This document shows positions 47,540-57,522 of a stretch of 64,000 nt of DNA, piece after piece. This stretch comes from Draconibacterium sp. (GTDB taxonomy: Bacteria; Bacteroidota; Bacteroidia; Bacteroidales; Prolixibacteraceae). Location of the stretch: positions 57,185-121,184 of the forward strand of contig JADIYN010000019.1 of the NCBI GenBank assembly GCA_016705335.1, given 5' to 3'. A program made the translations under genes and the position numbers. The notes beneath the pieces are model-generated. The model made no database searches, was not told the origin of the DNA, and saw only the letters and a program-made list of their open reading frames with translations. How positions within the stretch are numbered: the stretch's first letter is position 1; each line of letters opens with the position of its first letter.

Positions 47540-48913
47540 TTATCTTTTCACATAATCAGTCCCATAAGGATAGCGCTGCGGACGGCTCAACATTGAGTTG
47601 GCCAAATCATTATCGATAAATCTTTCGGTATTTGGATTCCATTTTAATATGCCGGGAACATGCATTGCAATGTGACTTACAAGGCAAACCGAACATGCAC
47701 GGTGGCCAATTTCAACTGGAGAAATTGGCGCTTTGCGAGATTTGATGCAATCGAGCCAGTTGCCGTGTTGTTCTTCACTTACATACAAATGAATTTCATT
47801 TTCCCCAATTACCGATTTTAAAATATCCTCGCTGCTTGCATCGAGTGCTTTTGTTGAACCTGCAGGAATAGGATCGGTTGGGGTAGCGCGGTAGGCACCA
47901 CGGGTTACAAATATCCAGCCATCAGTTCCTTCATAGCGGATTCCGTTGGGAAAACCACCGCTTGTATAAACTGTAATTCCGTTTACATATTCATGTTTAA
48001 CCATAAAATCGCCATGAACATTCCAGCTTCCTGATTTTGGAAACTCAGCAACTGATTCAACCGAAATCGGTCCTGTAAATTCTGTATCCATGCCCCATGC
48101 TGCCGAATCGTAATGGTGTTGTCCCCAACCTGTAATCATTCCGGCGCCGTAATTTTCGTGGCGCAACCATCCCGGGCGGTCGTAACCTTTTTGCGGATGC
48201 ACAAGTTGTTCTGTGTATTCCAATTCAGGTGTTGAACCCAGCCACATATCGAAGTTTAGTGCAGCCGGAACCGGCATTTTTTCAAAAAGAGGACCAGAAG
48301 GATCGCCGGGCAAACCAATTTTAACTGTATGCACTTTTCCAATTCTTCCGTTTCGAACCAATTCTGCTGCTCTTCTGAATTGAGTGGATGAACGTTGCTG
48401 TGTTCCAACCTGTAGAATTGACCCGGTTTTGTGAACGATATCGCTTAATAAACGACCTTCTGTAATTGTCAATGAAGTTGGTTTTTGAAGGTAAATGTCT
48501 TTTCCTGCAAGTGCTGCTTCTATTGCCGGTTGCGAATGCCAATGGTCGGGTGTACTTATCGCAACTGCATCAATATCTTTGTTTAAAAGTAATTCCCTAT
48601 AGTCACTGTACATTTTTACATCAACAGCATTTGTGCTGCCGGTTTTTTTGTTGTAGGTATCTTCTACAAGTTTTTTTCCGTCTTCAAGTCGGTTTTTATC
48701 CAAATCACAAACCGCGATATAACGTGCCTGATCATATTTTAACAATTCATACATATCGTGTGTGCGGGCAATTCGTCCACAGCCAATCTGTCCGATATTG
48801 ATTTTGTTACTGGGTGCGCTTGCACCAAAAACTGATGAAGGAACAATAGTTGGAATAACAATTGCACCTGCGGCTGCAGCCGTTGTGTTTCTTAAAAAAG
48901 TTCTTCGTTTCAT
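47540..48913 (-). CDS. Gfo/Idh/MocA-family oxidoreductase, exported
   Basis: A 457-residue protein with a twin-arginine-like signal (MKRRTFLRNTTAAAAG, cleavage near VFGAS). The Rossmann fold starts INIGQIGCGRIARTHD. The catalytic EKP-type motif appears as LQKPTSLT near residue 143, preceded by STPDHWH near 120, typical of Bacteroidota members. The histidine pair in GWGQHHYDSAAWG is near 265. Its partner genes (ThuA, DUF6807) suggest a role in sugar oxidation. The substrate is unknown. Confidence 0.87.
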   Translation of the reverse strand: MKRRTFLRNTTAAAAGAIVIPTIVPSSVFGASAPSNKINIGQIGCGRIARTHDMYELLKYDQARYIAVCDLDKNRLEDGKKLVEDTYNKKTGSTNAVDVKMYSDYRELLLNKDIDAVAISTPDHWHSQPAIEAALAGKDIYLQKPTSLTITEGRLLSDIVHKTGSILQVGTQQRSSTQFRRAAELVRNGRIGKVHTVKIGLPGDPSGPLFEKMPVPAALNFDMWLGSTPELEYTEQLVHPQKGYDRPGWLRHENYGAGMITGWGQHHYDSAAWGMDTEFTGPISVESVAEFPKSGSWNVHGDFMVKHEYVNGITVYTSGGFPNGIRYEGTDGWIFVTRGAYRATPTDPIPAGSTKALDASSEDILKSVIGENEIHLYVSEEQHGNWLDCIKSRKAPISPVEIGHRACSVCLVSHIAMHVPGILKWNPNTERFIDNDLANSMLSRPQRYPYGTDYVKR

Positions 48914-48940
48914 GTTGTATTTTGTTTTAGTTTTTATTGA

Positions 48941-49858
48941 TTATTTACTTTTTACAGGTGAATCATCGCACTCAAGATCACCAAGAACATATTGGGCACC
49001 ATTAAGATAATATTTTAATAATCGTGCATCTTCGTAGCTCTGCGCATTGTGCGAAGGTGACACATAAAAGACATGTCCTTTCCCAAACCTTTTTATCCAG
49101 GATACATACTTAATTTTTTCATCGATTGGTTTTGTCTTATTCGTTAATTTATCGGTATCCATATAAAGTAACGGTCTAAAATTTTTTTTGTATGTAGGCA
49201 TTATTAAAGAAATAAGGTTCGTCAACATGAACAAATGGTTTTCCTTCGAAAGCTTCAAGTAATGGATGCCCGGGCTCAGCCAACTCAAGGGTAATTTCCT
49301 GTTGTGGCGGGTGATAATCAAAACTACCGCCAACCATTGTGCTGAATGACAAAGAATTATTTTGCATTACGATTGCCCCGTGAACAATCATTAGTCCCCC
49401 TCCCTTTTTCACATAATCGATGAGGTTATTTTCGAGTTCAGTAGCTTTTTTAATTTTTTGTTCCTCAGTCAGGCTTTTATCTTCGTCCAGCATATCGAGT
49501 ATCTGGTTTCTGCGTGGACCAACCGAGCAATTGTTGTTTAGAACAACTGCATCATACTTTTTTAAAGTTTTAGTTTCAAAAAATGAGAGATCTTTGATTA
49601 CATCGACAGTATAAGCCCCGCTTTTTTCACCTACCACGCGGATTACTGCAGTTGCATGCGGTATTACCCAGTGATTAAATCCGGTGAATTTGTCGAATAT
49701 CAAAATCTTTCTTACTTTTTGGGTTGCACTGCCGGCTTCCCGGGTGCTATTTGTTCAATTTTCTGAACCCATTCCGGGGTACAGGCAAATTCTTTGAGTT
49801 GTGCATTTACTATTAGCACGCTCAGAAAAGCCATAAAACTTATTGCAATCTTCTTCAT
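48941..49858 (-). CDS. ThuA-domain protein (two frameshifts)
   Basis: A secreted protein of about 305 residues with signal MKKIAISFMAFLSVLIVNAQ. The ThuA (class I glutamine amidotransferase-like) domain follows, with KILIFDKFTGFNHW, DAVVLNNNCSV, GGGLMIVHGAI and GKGHVFYVSPSHN. A break near 49712 is repaired by one A (QPKKVRKILIF), and one near 49187 by removing one A (YIQKNFRPLLYMD). ThuA is named after trehalose utilisation in rhizobia. The gene lies between an oxidoreductase and a DUF6807 gene. Confidence 0.83.
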
Positions 49859-49894
49859 TTTATTAGTATTAAATATTACGGTTACATTCCATGT

Positions 49895-51277
49895 TTATTT
49901 ATTAATAATTACTATCGGATTTGTCGCAAAACTATTCCAGTACATTTCAGCAGTTTTTGCTTCAATTTTTCCATCGAATATAATCATTCTGTATTTCAAT
50001 GTATAATTCTGTTTTGGTTCAAGTTTCCACTCTTCATGACGAATCGGAACAAACTCGAAATACATGTCACCGCGACCGGCATTAGCATCCAGCGGCCAAA
50101 CACGCATCGGTTCAGGGTGCATCCGGTTTGACGGGTGGCTCATGAAAAGGATTCCTGAGCGGCCATCTTTTGTTGCCGATTCGCCTTCAACGATACACCA
50201 TTTTGCAAACGAACCATCGGCATCAATCCTTGTTTTACTATCGGAAGTTAACACTGTGCAATTGTCTTTTTTCCATTTTTCAGTAGCGCGGAATCCAATT
50301 CCACCGCCGTAACGGTAAGCATCGAGCAAAATTCCGTTTTGCAGCGGACTGTTAATCGAGGTTGTATAATCAACCATCCAAACTCCTTCACCAATATTCC
50401 ATGCCCGCACATCAAGGATTTCGTTCATAGCAACCTGGTCTTCGCCTTTAGCCCCGAAATCAATGTGTTGTTGCAACGCTTCAAAACCGCTGTAAATTGC
50501 TCCTTCTTCTTCAGTAAGAAATCCTGTGAATTTTACCGTTCCCTGTCCTTCGCCCAGATTCCAGAAATCAACCTGCCTGTCGCCAATATGCGTGTGAGTC
50601 CACGGGCCCCAAATACCGTAATGATGGTAATGGTCGGGAGCCTGAATGCGTGTTAAAACCTCGCCTTCGGGAGAATATAACGGATGAATAAATCCTGACC
50701 GTTTAAAAATCGGGTTAATTCCTTCGGGCGGATAAGTAACTGCATAACGATATTTCAGAATTGGTTTTTCGTTCATCATCAAACTCATATCCCTGTAATC
50801 TTTTATAAGCGTGATTTTGGATAGATCAACATTTGATTTTTCTTCCAATTTCAACACAAATTGTCGTTCCGTGTTTTTTACTGAAATGCCTTTCAACACG
50901 AACCAAAGCCGCGCAGAATAACCGGTTTCAAGCTGGCTTGGAATTACTTTTTCACCCGTCGCTGTAATTTCATACAATACAAGGTTTCCTTTGTCGGTAT
51001 TGTAATTTAATTCATCAAGCGAAACCGAAACAGGAGTGTCTATCCGATCTTCCCCAATTTGAACTTTGAATTTTGCCACTTGCTGTGCAAAAGTAGAGGA
51101 GGTTACTAACAAAAGAAAAGAAGCCCCTAAATCCCCGGAGGGGGACTTTTTGTCGCCCTTTTTAACAATTGAAATATTGTCATTTTTTTTTAATTTGTTA
51201 TTTAGTAAGCATAGTTTTTCTTCTTCTTTCTCCTCCCCTTCGGGGAGGCCAGGTGGGACTTTAGGCCTCCATGTCAA
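49895..51277 (-). CDS. DUF6807 (PmoA-like) family protein with a repeat-derived N-terminus
   Basis: The frame is 460 residues, but the first ~50 (MTWRPKVPPGLPEGEEKEEE and on to KKSPSGDLGAS) are encoded by two inverted GC-rich palindromes. Part of a signal peptide survives: FLLLVTSSTFAQQ. The mature domain has APDHYHHYGIWGPWTHTHIG near residue 215 and is full length. The original start codon seems to have been lost. The gene may be unexported or use another start. It overlaps the end of the URO-D-like gene by 17 bases in another frame. Confidence 0.75.
   Translation of the reverse strand: MTWRPKVPPGLPEGEEKEEEKLCLLNNKLKKNDNISIVKKGDKKSPSGDLGASFLLLVTSSTFAQQVAKFKVQIGEDRIDTPVSVSLDELNYNTDKGNLVLYEITATGEKVIPSQLETGYSARLWFVLKGISVKNTERQFVLKLEEKSNVDLSKITLIKDYRDMSLMMNEKPILKYRYAVTYPPEGINPIFKRSGFIHPLYSPEGEVLTRIQAPDHYHHYGIWGPWTHTHIGDRQVDFWNLGEGQGTVKFTGFLTEEEGAIYSGFEALQQHIDFGAKGEDQVAMNEILDVRAWNIGEGVWMVDYTTSINSPLQNGILLDAYRYGGGIGFRATEKWKKDNCTVLTSDSKTRIDADGSFAKWCIVEGESATKDGRSGILFMSHPSNRMHPEPMRVWPLDANAGRGDMYFEFVPIRHEEWKLEPKQNYTLKYRMIIFDGKIEAKTAEMYWNSFATNPIVIINK
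51114..51155. repeat. GC-rich palindromic element (copy 4)
   Basis: AAGCCCCTAAATCCCCGGAG is followed by GGGGACTTTTTGTCGCCC. It is one arm of a pair with the element at 51228-51265, and both lie over the DUF6807 N-terminus. Confidence 0.55.
51228..51265. repeat. GC-rich palindromic element (copy 5)
   Basis: CTCCTCCCCTTCGGGGAGG is a strong hairpin followed by CCAGGTGGGACTTTAGG. It is in the opposite orientation to copy 4, about 75 bases away. Confidence 0.6.
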
Positions 51278-52295
51278 TTGTTTCCTTAAACGCTAAAATA
51301 TTTTCAGTGGTTACATCGGGTGGCATTCCACCGCCGCATGACCAGATTACCCGGTTTTTGTCTCCAAATTCCACTATCATTTTCCGGGTTTCTTCTCGCA
51401 CAATTTCAGAAGATTTCATTGCAAGAACGTCGCGTGGAGGTAAGTTTCCTATTAAAGCAATTTCAGGTCCGGCCAATTCACGGATTTCTTTCATCGAATG
51501 CTCAAAACTAAAATTGAAAAGATGAACTCCCATTTCTTTTAAATAGGGCGTTGAAACCAATCCCTGTGCATCGTTGTGGAAAAAATTCAATTTCGAATCA
51601 AATGCCTCAAAAATTCTTTTGATATAAGGCACAGCATATTCTATGCATTCATCATCGCCAATAAAACCAACAATATCATCTAAAACAAGAATTCCTTCTA
51701 TACTCGGAAACATTTCCTTTTGATGCTGAATCCAGTTGATTGAAAACTGAGTTATCGTTTCCAGTAGTTTGTGGCTGTTTTCAGGATCCATCATAAAACC
51801 CGTTAACAATTCAGTAGTGCCCATTAAAAAGGACGCAATATTTAGTGGTCCGCGAGCTATAGCGAATTTTATTTCGTGCCCCATTTCATTAATTGATTTT
51901 TGGTAGTTGGCCAAGCGCTGAATAACAAATGGTAAAAGTCCATCGGTTTTTGGATTTGGAATTTTCAGGTTGGCAGCCTCCGAAATGTCAGTCATTATTC
52001 TGTCAGCGTGGGGAAGGTTGAAGCTGTTCCAAACTAATTTTGCCCCAAATGCCGAAGGTTCGGTACACATCCCGAACTCAGACCAAAAACCGGGAAGAAA
52101 AATTATATCAGGAAAAGTTTCAATTACTTTTTTATTGGTTTGAAACCATATTTCTTCAGAAGAATAAAATTGCAAAGTAGATACTCCTGCCCATCCCGGA
52201 ATCCAGGGACTGTCGATAATAAATGCGGTTACAGGTTTTTCGGGAGTTTTACCATGAACGGTATCTAAAATTAAGTTCCATTGGTCGTTTGTCAT
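51261..52295 (-). CDS. URO-D-like methyltransferase-family protein
   Basis: A 344-residue member of the uroporphyrinogen decarboxylase/MtaA superfamily. The barrel begins near FIIDSPWIPGWAGVSTLQFY, with DIIFLPGFWSEFGM and GILVLDDIVGFI in the middle, FHNDAQGL near 241 (the equivalent of the zinc-site segment, here with H and D), and WSCGGGMPPDVTTENI near the C-terminus. It has no thioredoxin domains and no adjacent corrinoid gene. It could be a methyltransferase acting with the corrinoid protein at 35.7 kb, or a distinct lyase. The function is not assigned. Confidence 0.78.
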   Translation of the reverse strand: MTNDQWNLILDTVHGKTPEKPVTAFIIDSPWIPGWAGVSTLQFYSSEEIWFQTNKKVIETFPDIIFLPGFWSEFGMCTEPSAFGAKLVWNSFNLPHADRIMTDISEAANLKIPNPKTDGLLPFVIQRLANYQKSINEMGHEIKFAIARGPLNIASFLMGTTELLTGFMMDPENSHKLLETITQFSINWIQHQKEMFPSIEGILVLDDIVGFIGDDECIEYAVPYIKRIFEAFDSKLNFFHNDAQGLVSTPYLKEMGVHLFNFSFEHSMKEIRELAGPEIALIGNLPPRDVLAMKSSEIVREETRKMIVEFGDKNRVIWSCGGGMPPDVTTENILAFKETIDMEA

Positions 52296-52603
52296 GTTCT
52301 TGATTTAAGTTTGCTTACAAATTTACTTTTCTAATATATATTTATCCAGTATTTTATTTGCAATGGCTTGTACTTAATTAACGTTTTTGCTATTATTGAC
52401 AGTTGAGTTTTATTTACTGAAAGTTTGTTTTTAAATCAACAATTTCAGACAAAACAAATATGGGAGTTATGCAAATCAGGATTTTAATTATTTCTAATCA
52501 AAAGGGTTGAGAATAAAACTGAATTGGAACAAATAATTTTTAAAATATAACATGGAGACTTAGTTTGATTGCATTGATTTAATAAATTCAAAAAAAAGGA
52601 CTG
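52296..52603. other. 308-base intergenic region without a gene
   Basis: An AT-rich divergent gap between the URO-D-like gene and an AraC gene. I see no open frame, no strong hairpin and no clear promoter match in it. Confidence 0.4.
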
Positions 52604-53485
52604 ATGAAAATAATGCACGAACATATAGATTTCCCGGGACGATCACCCGTAAAAGTTAAGATGCGCGAAATGCCGCATTTTACTTTTCCCTGGCATTTTC
52701 ATCCTGAATTTGAAATTTTATATGTTATCGATGGATGTGGAACAAGTTTCGTGGCCGACAGTATTGAAGAGTTTCAATCGGGCGATTTGGCTTTGATTGG
52801 AAGCAATTTACCCCATTTCTGGCGTAGTGACGAAATTTATCTGAACAGCGGAGGTAACTTGAAAATCAAGTACATTGTTATCCAGTTTCCACATGATTTT
52901 TTAAAAGAAGAGATTGAAAATTATCCTGAATATCATTCCATTGGTGAACTCTTTGAACGTGCATCGCAAGGAATCAGGTTTTTCCCCGGTGTAGTGCAAA
53001 AATTATCAAAAAAGCTGATAAAGATTGCAAAAAGCAGCGGTTTCGAAAGGATAATTCTTTTGCAGGAACTTTTGCAGGAACTTGCTAAAACTGTTGATTA
53101 TAAATTGCTGGCTGGAGAGTTGTACCAGAATGAAAAACAAAGCTTTACCAATTTTCGGCTTACAAAAGTAATGCAGTTCCTAAATACAAATTATCAACGA
53201 AAAATTGAATTGGAAAAAGTGGCAGGAATTGCCAATTTGCATCCTGCAGCCTTTTGTCGGTTTTTTAAGGAGAAATCGGGCAAATCGCTTTCTGAATATT
53301 TAAATGATATGCGAATCGGATATGCCTGTCGGTTGATAATTGACGGTAAAATGTCAGTTTCTCAAATTTCATTTGAAAGCGGTTTTAACAACCTTTCAAA
53401 TTTTAACCGCACTTTTAAAAAGCACACAGGTTTTACACCAACCAACTATTTTGGGGAGTTTCATAAAAAGCAGGGGGGTATTTGA
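52604..53485 (+). CDS. AraC-family transcriptional regulator
   Basis: A 293-residue regulator. The N-terminal cupin has the metal/sugar-site pattern FTFPWHFHPEFEILYV near residue 26 and LALIGSNLPHFW near 66. The C-terminal helix-turn-helix pair is EKVAGIANLHPAAFCRFFKE near 206 and ISFESGFNNLSNFNRTFKKH near 252. It is upstream of the GH2 gene on the same strand and divergent from the URO-D-like gene, so it may control either. The inducer is unknown. Confidence 0.9.
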   Translation: MKIMHEHIDFPGRSPVKVKMREMPHFTFPWHFHPEFEILYVIDGCGTSFVADSIEEFQSGDLALIGSNLPHFWRSDEIYLNSGGNLKIKYIVIQFPHDFLKEEIENYPEYHSIGELFERASQGIRFFPGVVQKLSKKLIKIAKSSGFERIILLQELLQELAKTVDYKLLAGELYQNEKQSFTNFRLTKVMQFLNTNYQRKIELEKVAGIANLHPAAFCRFFKEKSGKSLSEYLNDMRIGYACRLIIDGKMSVSQISFESGFNNLSNFNRTFKKHTGFTPTNYFGEFHKKQGGI

Positions 53486-53627
53486 GTATAGATTTTTTGG
53501 AAACGAAACTTTCACTTTCCCTGGTCACAGTTTTTGTTTTGCATAAAATAAATGTTCAAATAATCTGCTTCCCTGAAATTTGCGTTTTCTTTTTTAGTTT
53601 TGCGATATAACAAATAAACCAGAAATA

Positions 53628-56600
53628 ATGAACCGATTTGTATTCATAACCTTACTTTTTTTATCGATTTTGTTTGACGCATTTTGTCAGCAGGAAGTTG
53701 AATTTTCGCCCACAGACTGGGAAAATCCGGCTGTATTTGAAAAGGGCCAGACCGCTCCTCATGCGTTTCATATTCCGTTTTCAACAAAAGATGCTGCCAT
53801 CCTTAACAGGGTAAACAAAAATGAGAATTTTCAATTGTTGAACGGAAATTGGAAATTCAAACTTGCAGAAACACCGGATTTGGTTCCGGAAGGTTTCTGG
53901 AATCCAAAATTCGATACAAAAGACTGGAATGAAATTAAAGTGCCGGACAACTGGCAAATGGAAGGTTATGACCATCCAAAATTCAGAAATATCGCGCTTA
54001 CTTTTGAGAGCGACCCGCCAAAAATACCTGACTATTTTAATCCAACCGGTTGTTACAAACGTAAATTTACAATTCCGAAAACCTGGCTGGACAAAGAAAT
54101 TATGCTCCGTTTCGAAGGGATAAAATCTGCGTCATACATTTGGGTAAACGGCAAACGTGTTGGTTACAACCAGGGCGGTTTCGAACCTGCTGAATTCAAT
54201 ATTTCCCAATTTGTTGAAAAGGGGGAGAATGATTTGGCAGTTGAAGTAATCCGCTTTTCCGACGGCTCATATCTGGAAAACCAGGATATGTGGCGGCTTT
54301 CGGGGATTTACCGGGATGTGAAATTATATGCCCTGCCCAAAACTTACGTCCATGATTTTTATATTGTTACTGATCTTGATAAAAATTATAAAGACGCAAC
54401 TTTAACTGTTGAAACTGATATTATTAATACAATCCCCGATTCGATCGGTTGCTCCCTCGAAATAGATGTTTTTAACGAAAAAAGGGAATCAATTTTGAAA
54501 GATGGTATTGAAACATTTGCATTCACTGTCGATTCGCTTTCAACTAAAAAGATTAGTCTTTCAACTATTGTTGTTGACCCTCCAAAATGGTCGGCAGAAC
54601 ACCCCAATTTATTTACACTCCTTGTTCATTTAAAAGATAAAAACGGGGTAACACTTGAAGCATTCACAAAAAAATTGGATTCAGGGAGGTGGAGTATACG
54701 AATAAAATCCTCACTTTGAACGGTGTTCCTTTAAAACTTAACGGGGTAAACAGTCACATGCACGATCCTCAGCATGGACAGGCGGTTCCGCTTGAATCAC
54801 TCCGGAAAGATTTGGTAATAATGAAACAGTTTAATATAAATTGTGTCAGAACCTGCCACTATCCGCCAACACCCGAATATATTGATATGGCCGACGAATT
54901 GGGTATGTATATTTTTGATGAGGTAGGCGATGAATCTCACATGAACGAATATTTATCAGAAGACCCAAAATGGACTGAAATGTACCGCGACCGCAGTCGG
55001 AAATTGGTGTATCGCGACCGAAATCATCCATCGGTAATTGTGTGGAGTGCCGGTAATGAATCGGGAAGTGGTTTTAATATTAACGAAGTAATTAAAACCG
55101 GAAAAGCCATCGACCCAAGCCGTCCGGCGTGGATGTATGGCGGAAATACTTTTTATATTCCTTTTGAAGATATTGTTGGACCGCGTTACTGGAATCCAAT
55201 CGACTATAAAAATCTGGCAGAAGGAAAAGTGCTTCCCGAAAACGATATGCGGGCTTCATTTATGGACGAATACCTTGCTGCCACAGGGAATGGACTGGGT
55301 GGAATGGATGAATACTGGGAATATATCTGGAAATATCCGAGACTTACAGGAGGTGCAATCTGGGACTGGATAAGTCCCGGGGTTAACACTCCCCGCTGGA
55401 TTGTAAGAGATTTGTCGCCAAACAAAAATGATGGCCAAATTATGGGGCGACCAGTTTTTACAGAAGGCAAGAATGGCCGTGGACTTGAGTTCTCGGGACA
55501 TGATGATTGGGTAGAGTTTTATCGTGATCCGAGTCTGGATATTTCGGGAAAGCAGCTTTCAATTGGTTTTTGGGTGAAACCTTCGAAAATACCGCAACCC
55601 AACTCATTTCTGACAAAAGGCCGGCACCAGTTTGGAATAGTAATGGAAAATCCTGAAACGCTTGAATTTTATGTGTACGGCGATAGACGTATTTCGGCAA
55701 AAACAAAAGTAGGAGGCGATTTTTACGAAAACTGGCACCATATTGCAGGTATTTATGACGGGAATAAACTTCAGCTTTTTATTGACGAAAAACCTGTTGC
55801 ACAAATGAGTTTTAACGGGAATATTAGTCTAACGCCTTTCCCGCTTTGTATTGGCCGCGAAGCCGAAACCCAGGATCAGGGAGAATTCTCAGGTCGCTTG
55901 TCGAAAATGATTATAGATGATGTGAAAATTTTCGATAAGGCAGTTTCAATAGATGAGTTAAAAAATGACACAACAAATGCCGTACTTTCCCTAAATTTCG
56001 AAACAGATGAAAAAGAAGGCGATTTTTATGCAGTTGGTTTGGGTGGCAGAACTTATGGTATTGTTTGGCCCGACAGAACTATTCAACCCGAAATTTACCA
56101 GATAAAAAAGTCGGGGCAACCTGTAAAAATTGAACCAGTAGATGTTGAGCACGGGAAAGTTAAATTTACAAACCGTCATCAATTTACAAATTTAAATGAG
56201 TTACAAGGTGTGTGGCAGGTAAGTGTAAACGGCGACACGATTCAACGTGGGTATTTCAACATTGATTTGCCGCCCGGAAAATCAGTTGTAGATTCTATCC
56301 CATTCAGGATGCCAACTATTGAATCAGATTCAGAATGTATGTTGACTGTTTCTTTTCTTTTAAAAGAAAAAACAAACTGGGCCGATGCAGGGCATGAAAT
56401 TGCCTGGGATGAAATGCTGGTGCAAACTCCTTTAAAACAGTTGGAAAAAACTGAATTAAAAGGAAAAGTTTCTTTTGTTGAAAGTGAAAAAGAGGTGACT
56501 ATTTCGGGAGAAAAATTCAAATATGTAATTGACAGGGAAACGGGAAGTTTTAGTTCGTTACAATACAATGAAACCGAATATATAGAAAGCGGCCCAATAT

Positions 56601-57403
56601 TTAATGTGTGGCGTGCCCCACTTGCAAATGATAATGATCCCTGGGGGAGCCAGCAATTCCAGGATCGCAATTTTACACCCGGCTTAGGCCGCAGTATCGA
56701 CAACCAGTTGAGAACTTTAGGTATGCGGGATTTGGTTCAACAGGTTGATGAAATTGAGATATTACAAAACTCAGGCACAAAACTATCAGTCAGGATAAAA
56801 GCATTTTCAAATACTACACAAGCGGCAAACAATAAACTAACTGGATATGTTGGCGTTTCTGCATTTCAACGAAATGAAACATGGACTTTTCTGTCGGATG
56901 GGACAATTGAACTTGAGCAGGAAATCATTCCTCACGGTCCGATGCCCGATATGCTTCAAAAAATTGGCTTACAGTTTCAATTACCAAAACAGTTTAGTAA
57001 TATTGAGTGGTATGGCCGTGGCCCCTTTGAAAACTATCCTGACCGCAAAACCGGTGCAAAAGTGGGGCATTATTTCTCGAATGTCGATGAAATGTATGTT
57101 CCGTACATTTTCCCGCAGGAATATGGTAACCGCTCGGATGTGCGTTGGTTAAGAGTGATGAATTCGGAAGGGAAAGGATTGATGATCAGTGGTGGCGAAT
57201 TGGTGAATTTCAGCCTTCATAAATTCACAACCGACAACCTTGACCGCGCAGTTTATACTTATCAATTAAAGGAAGCATCAAACACGATACTGAATGTTGA
57301 TTATGAAGTTTCAGGGGTTGGTGGTACGGCAATTCGCCAATTGCAAAGATACCGTGTAACGCCACATGCAGGGAAATACTCTTTAATTATAAAACCATTC
57401 TAA
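53628..57403 (+). CDS. GH2 beta-galactosidase-like enzyme with an inserted LamG-type domain (one frameshift)
   Basis: About 1258 residues after one A is added to a run of seven A near 54672, which restores KKIGFREVEYTNKILTLNGV. A signal peptide covers residues 1-20. The order is sugar-binding domain, Ig-like domain, TIM barrel, LamG-type insert, small-chain domains. Acid/base glutamate: WSAGNESG near residue 477. Likely nucleophile: the glutamate in MDEYLAATGNG near 545. Directly after GGAIWDWISPGV a ~200-residue laminin-G/concanavalin-like domain (SPNKNDGQIMGRP, FWVKPSKIP, WHHIAGIYDG, IDDVKIFDKA) is inserted before GIVWPDRTIQPEI resumes the LacZ pattern. The substrate may be a beta-galactoside; it is not proven. 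Confidence 0.9.
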
Positions 57404-57522
57404 AAATTTGGTCTTTTCAAACACATAAAACCAGAACTATAAAAAAGGACGGGTTTTTATTATTCTCTGTGAATCGAAAAAGTTAATGACGGGTAGAGTT
57501 ATGCTTACTTTATTTTCAAAGA

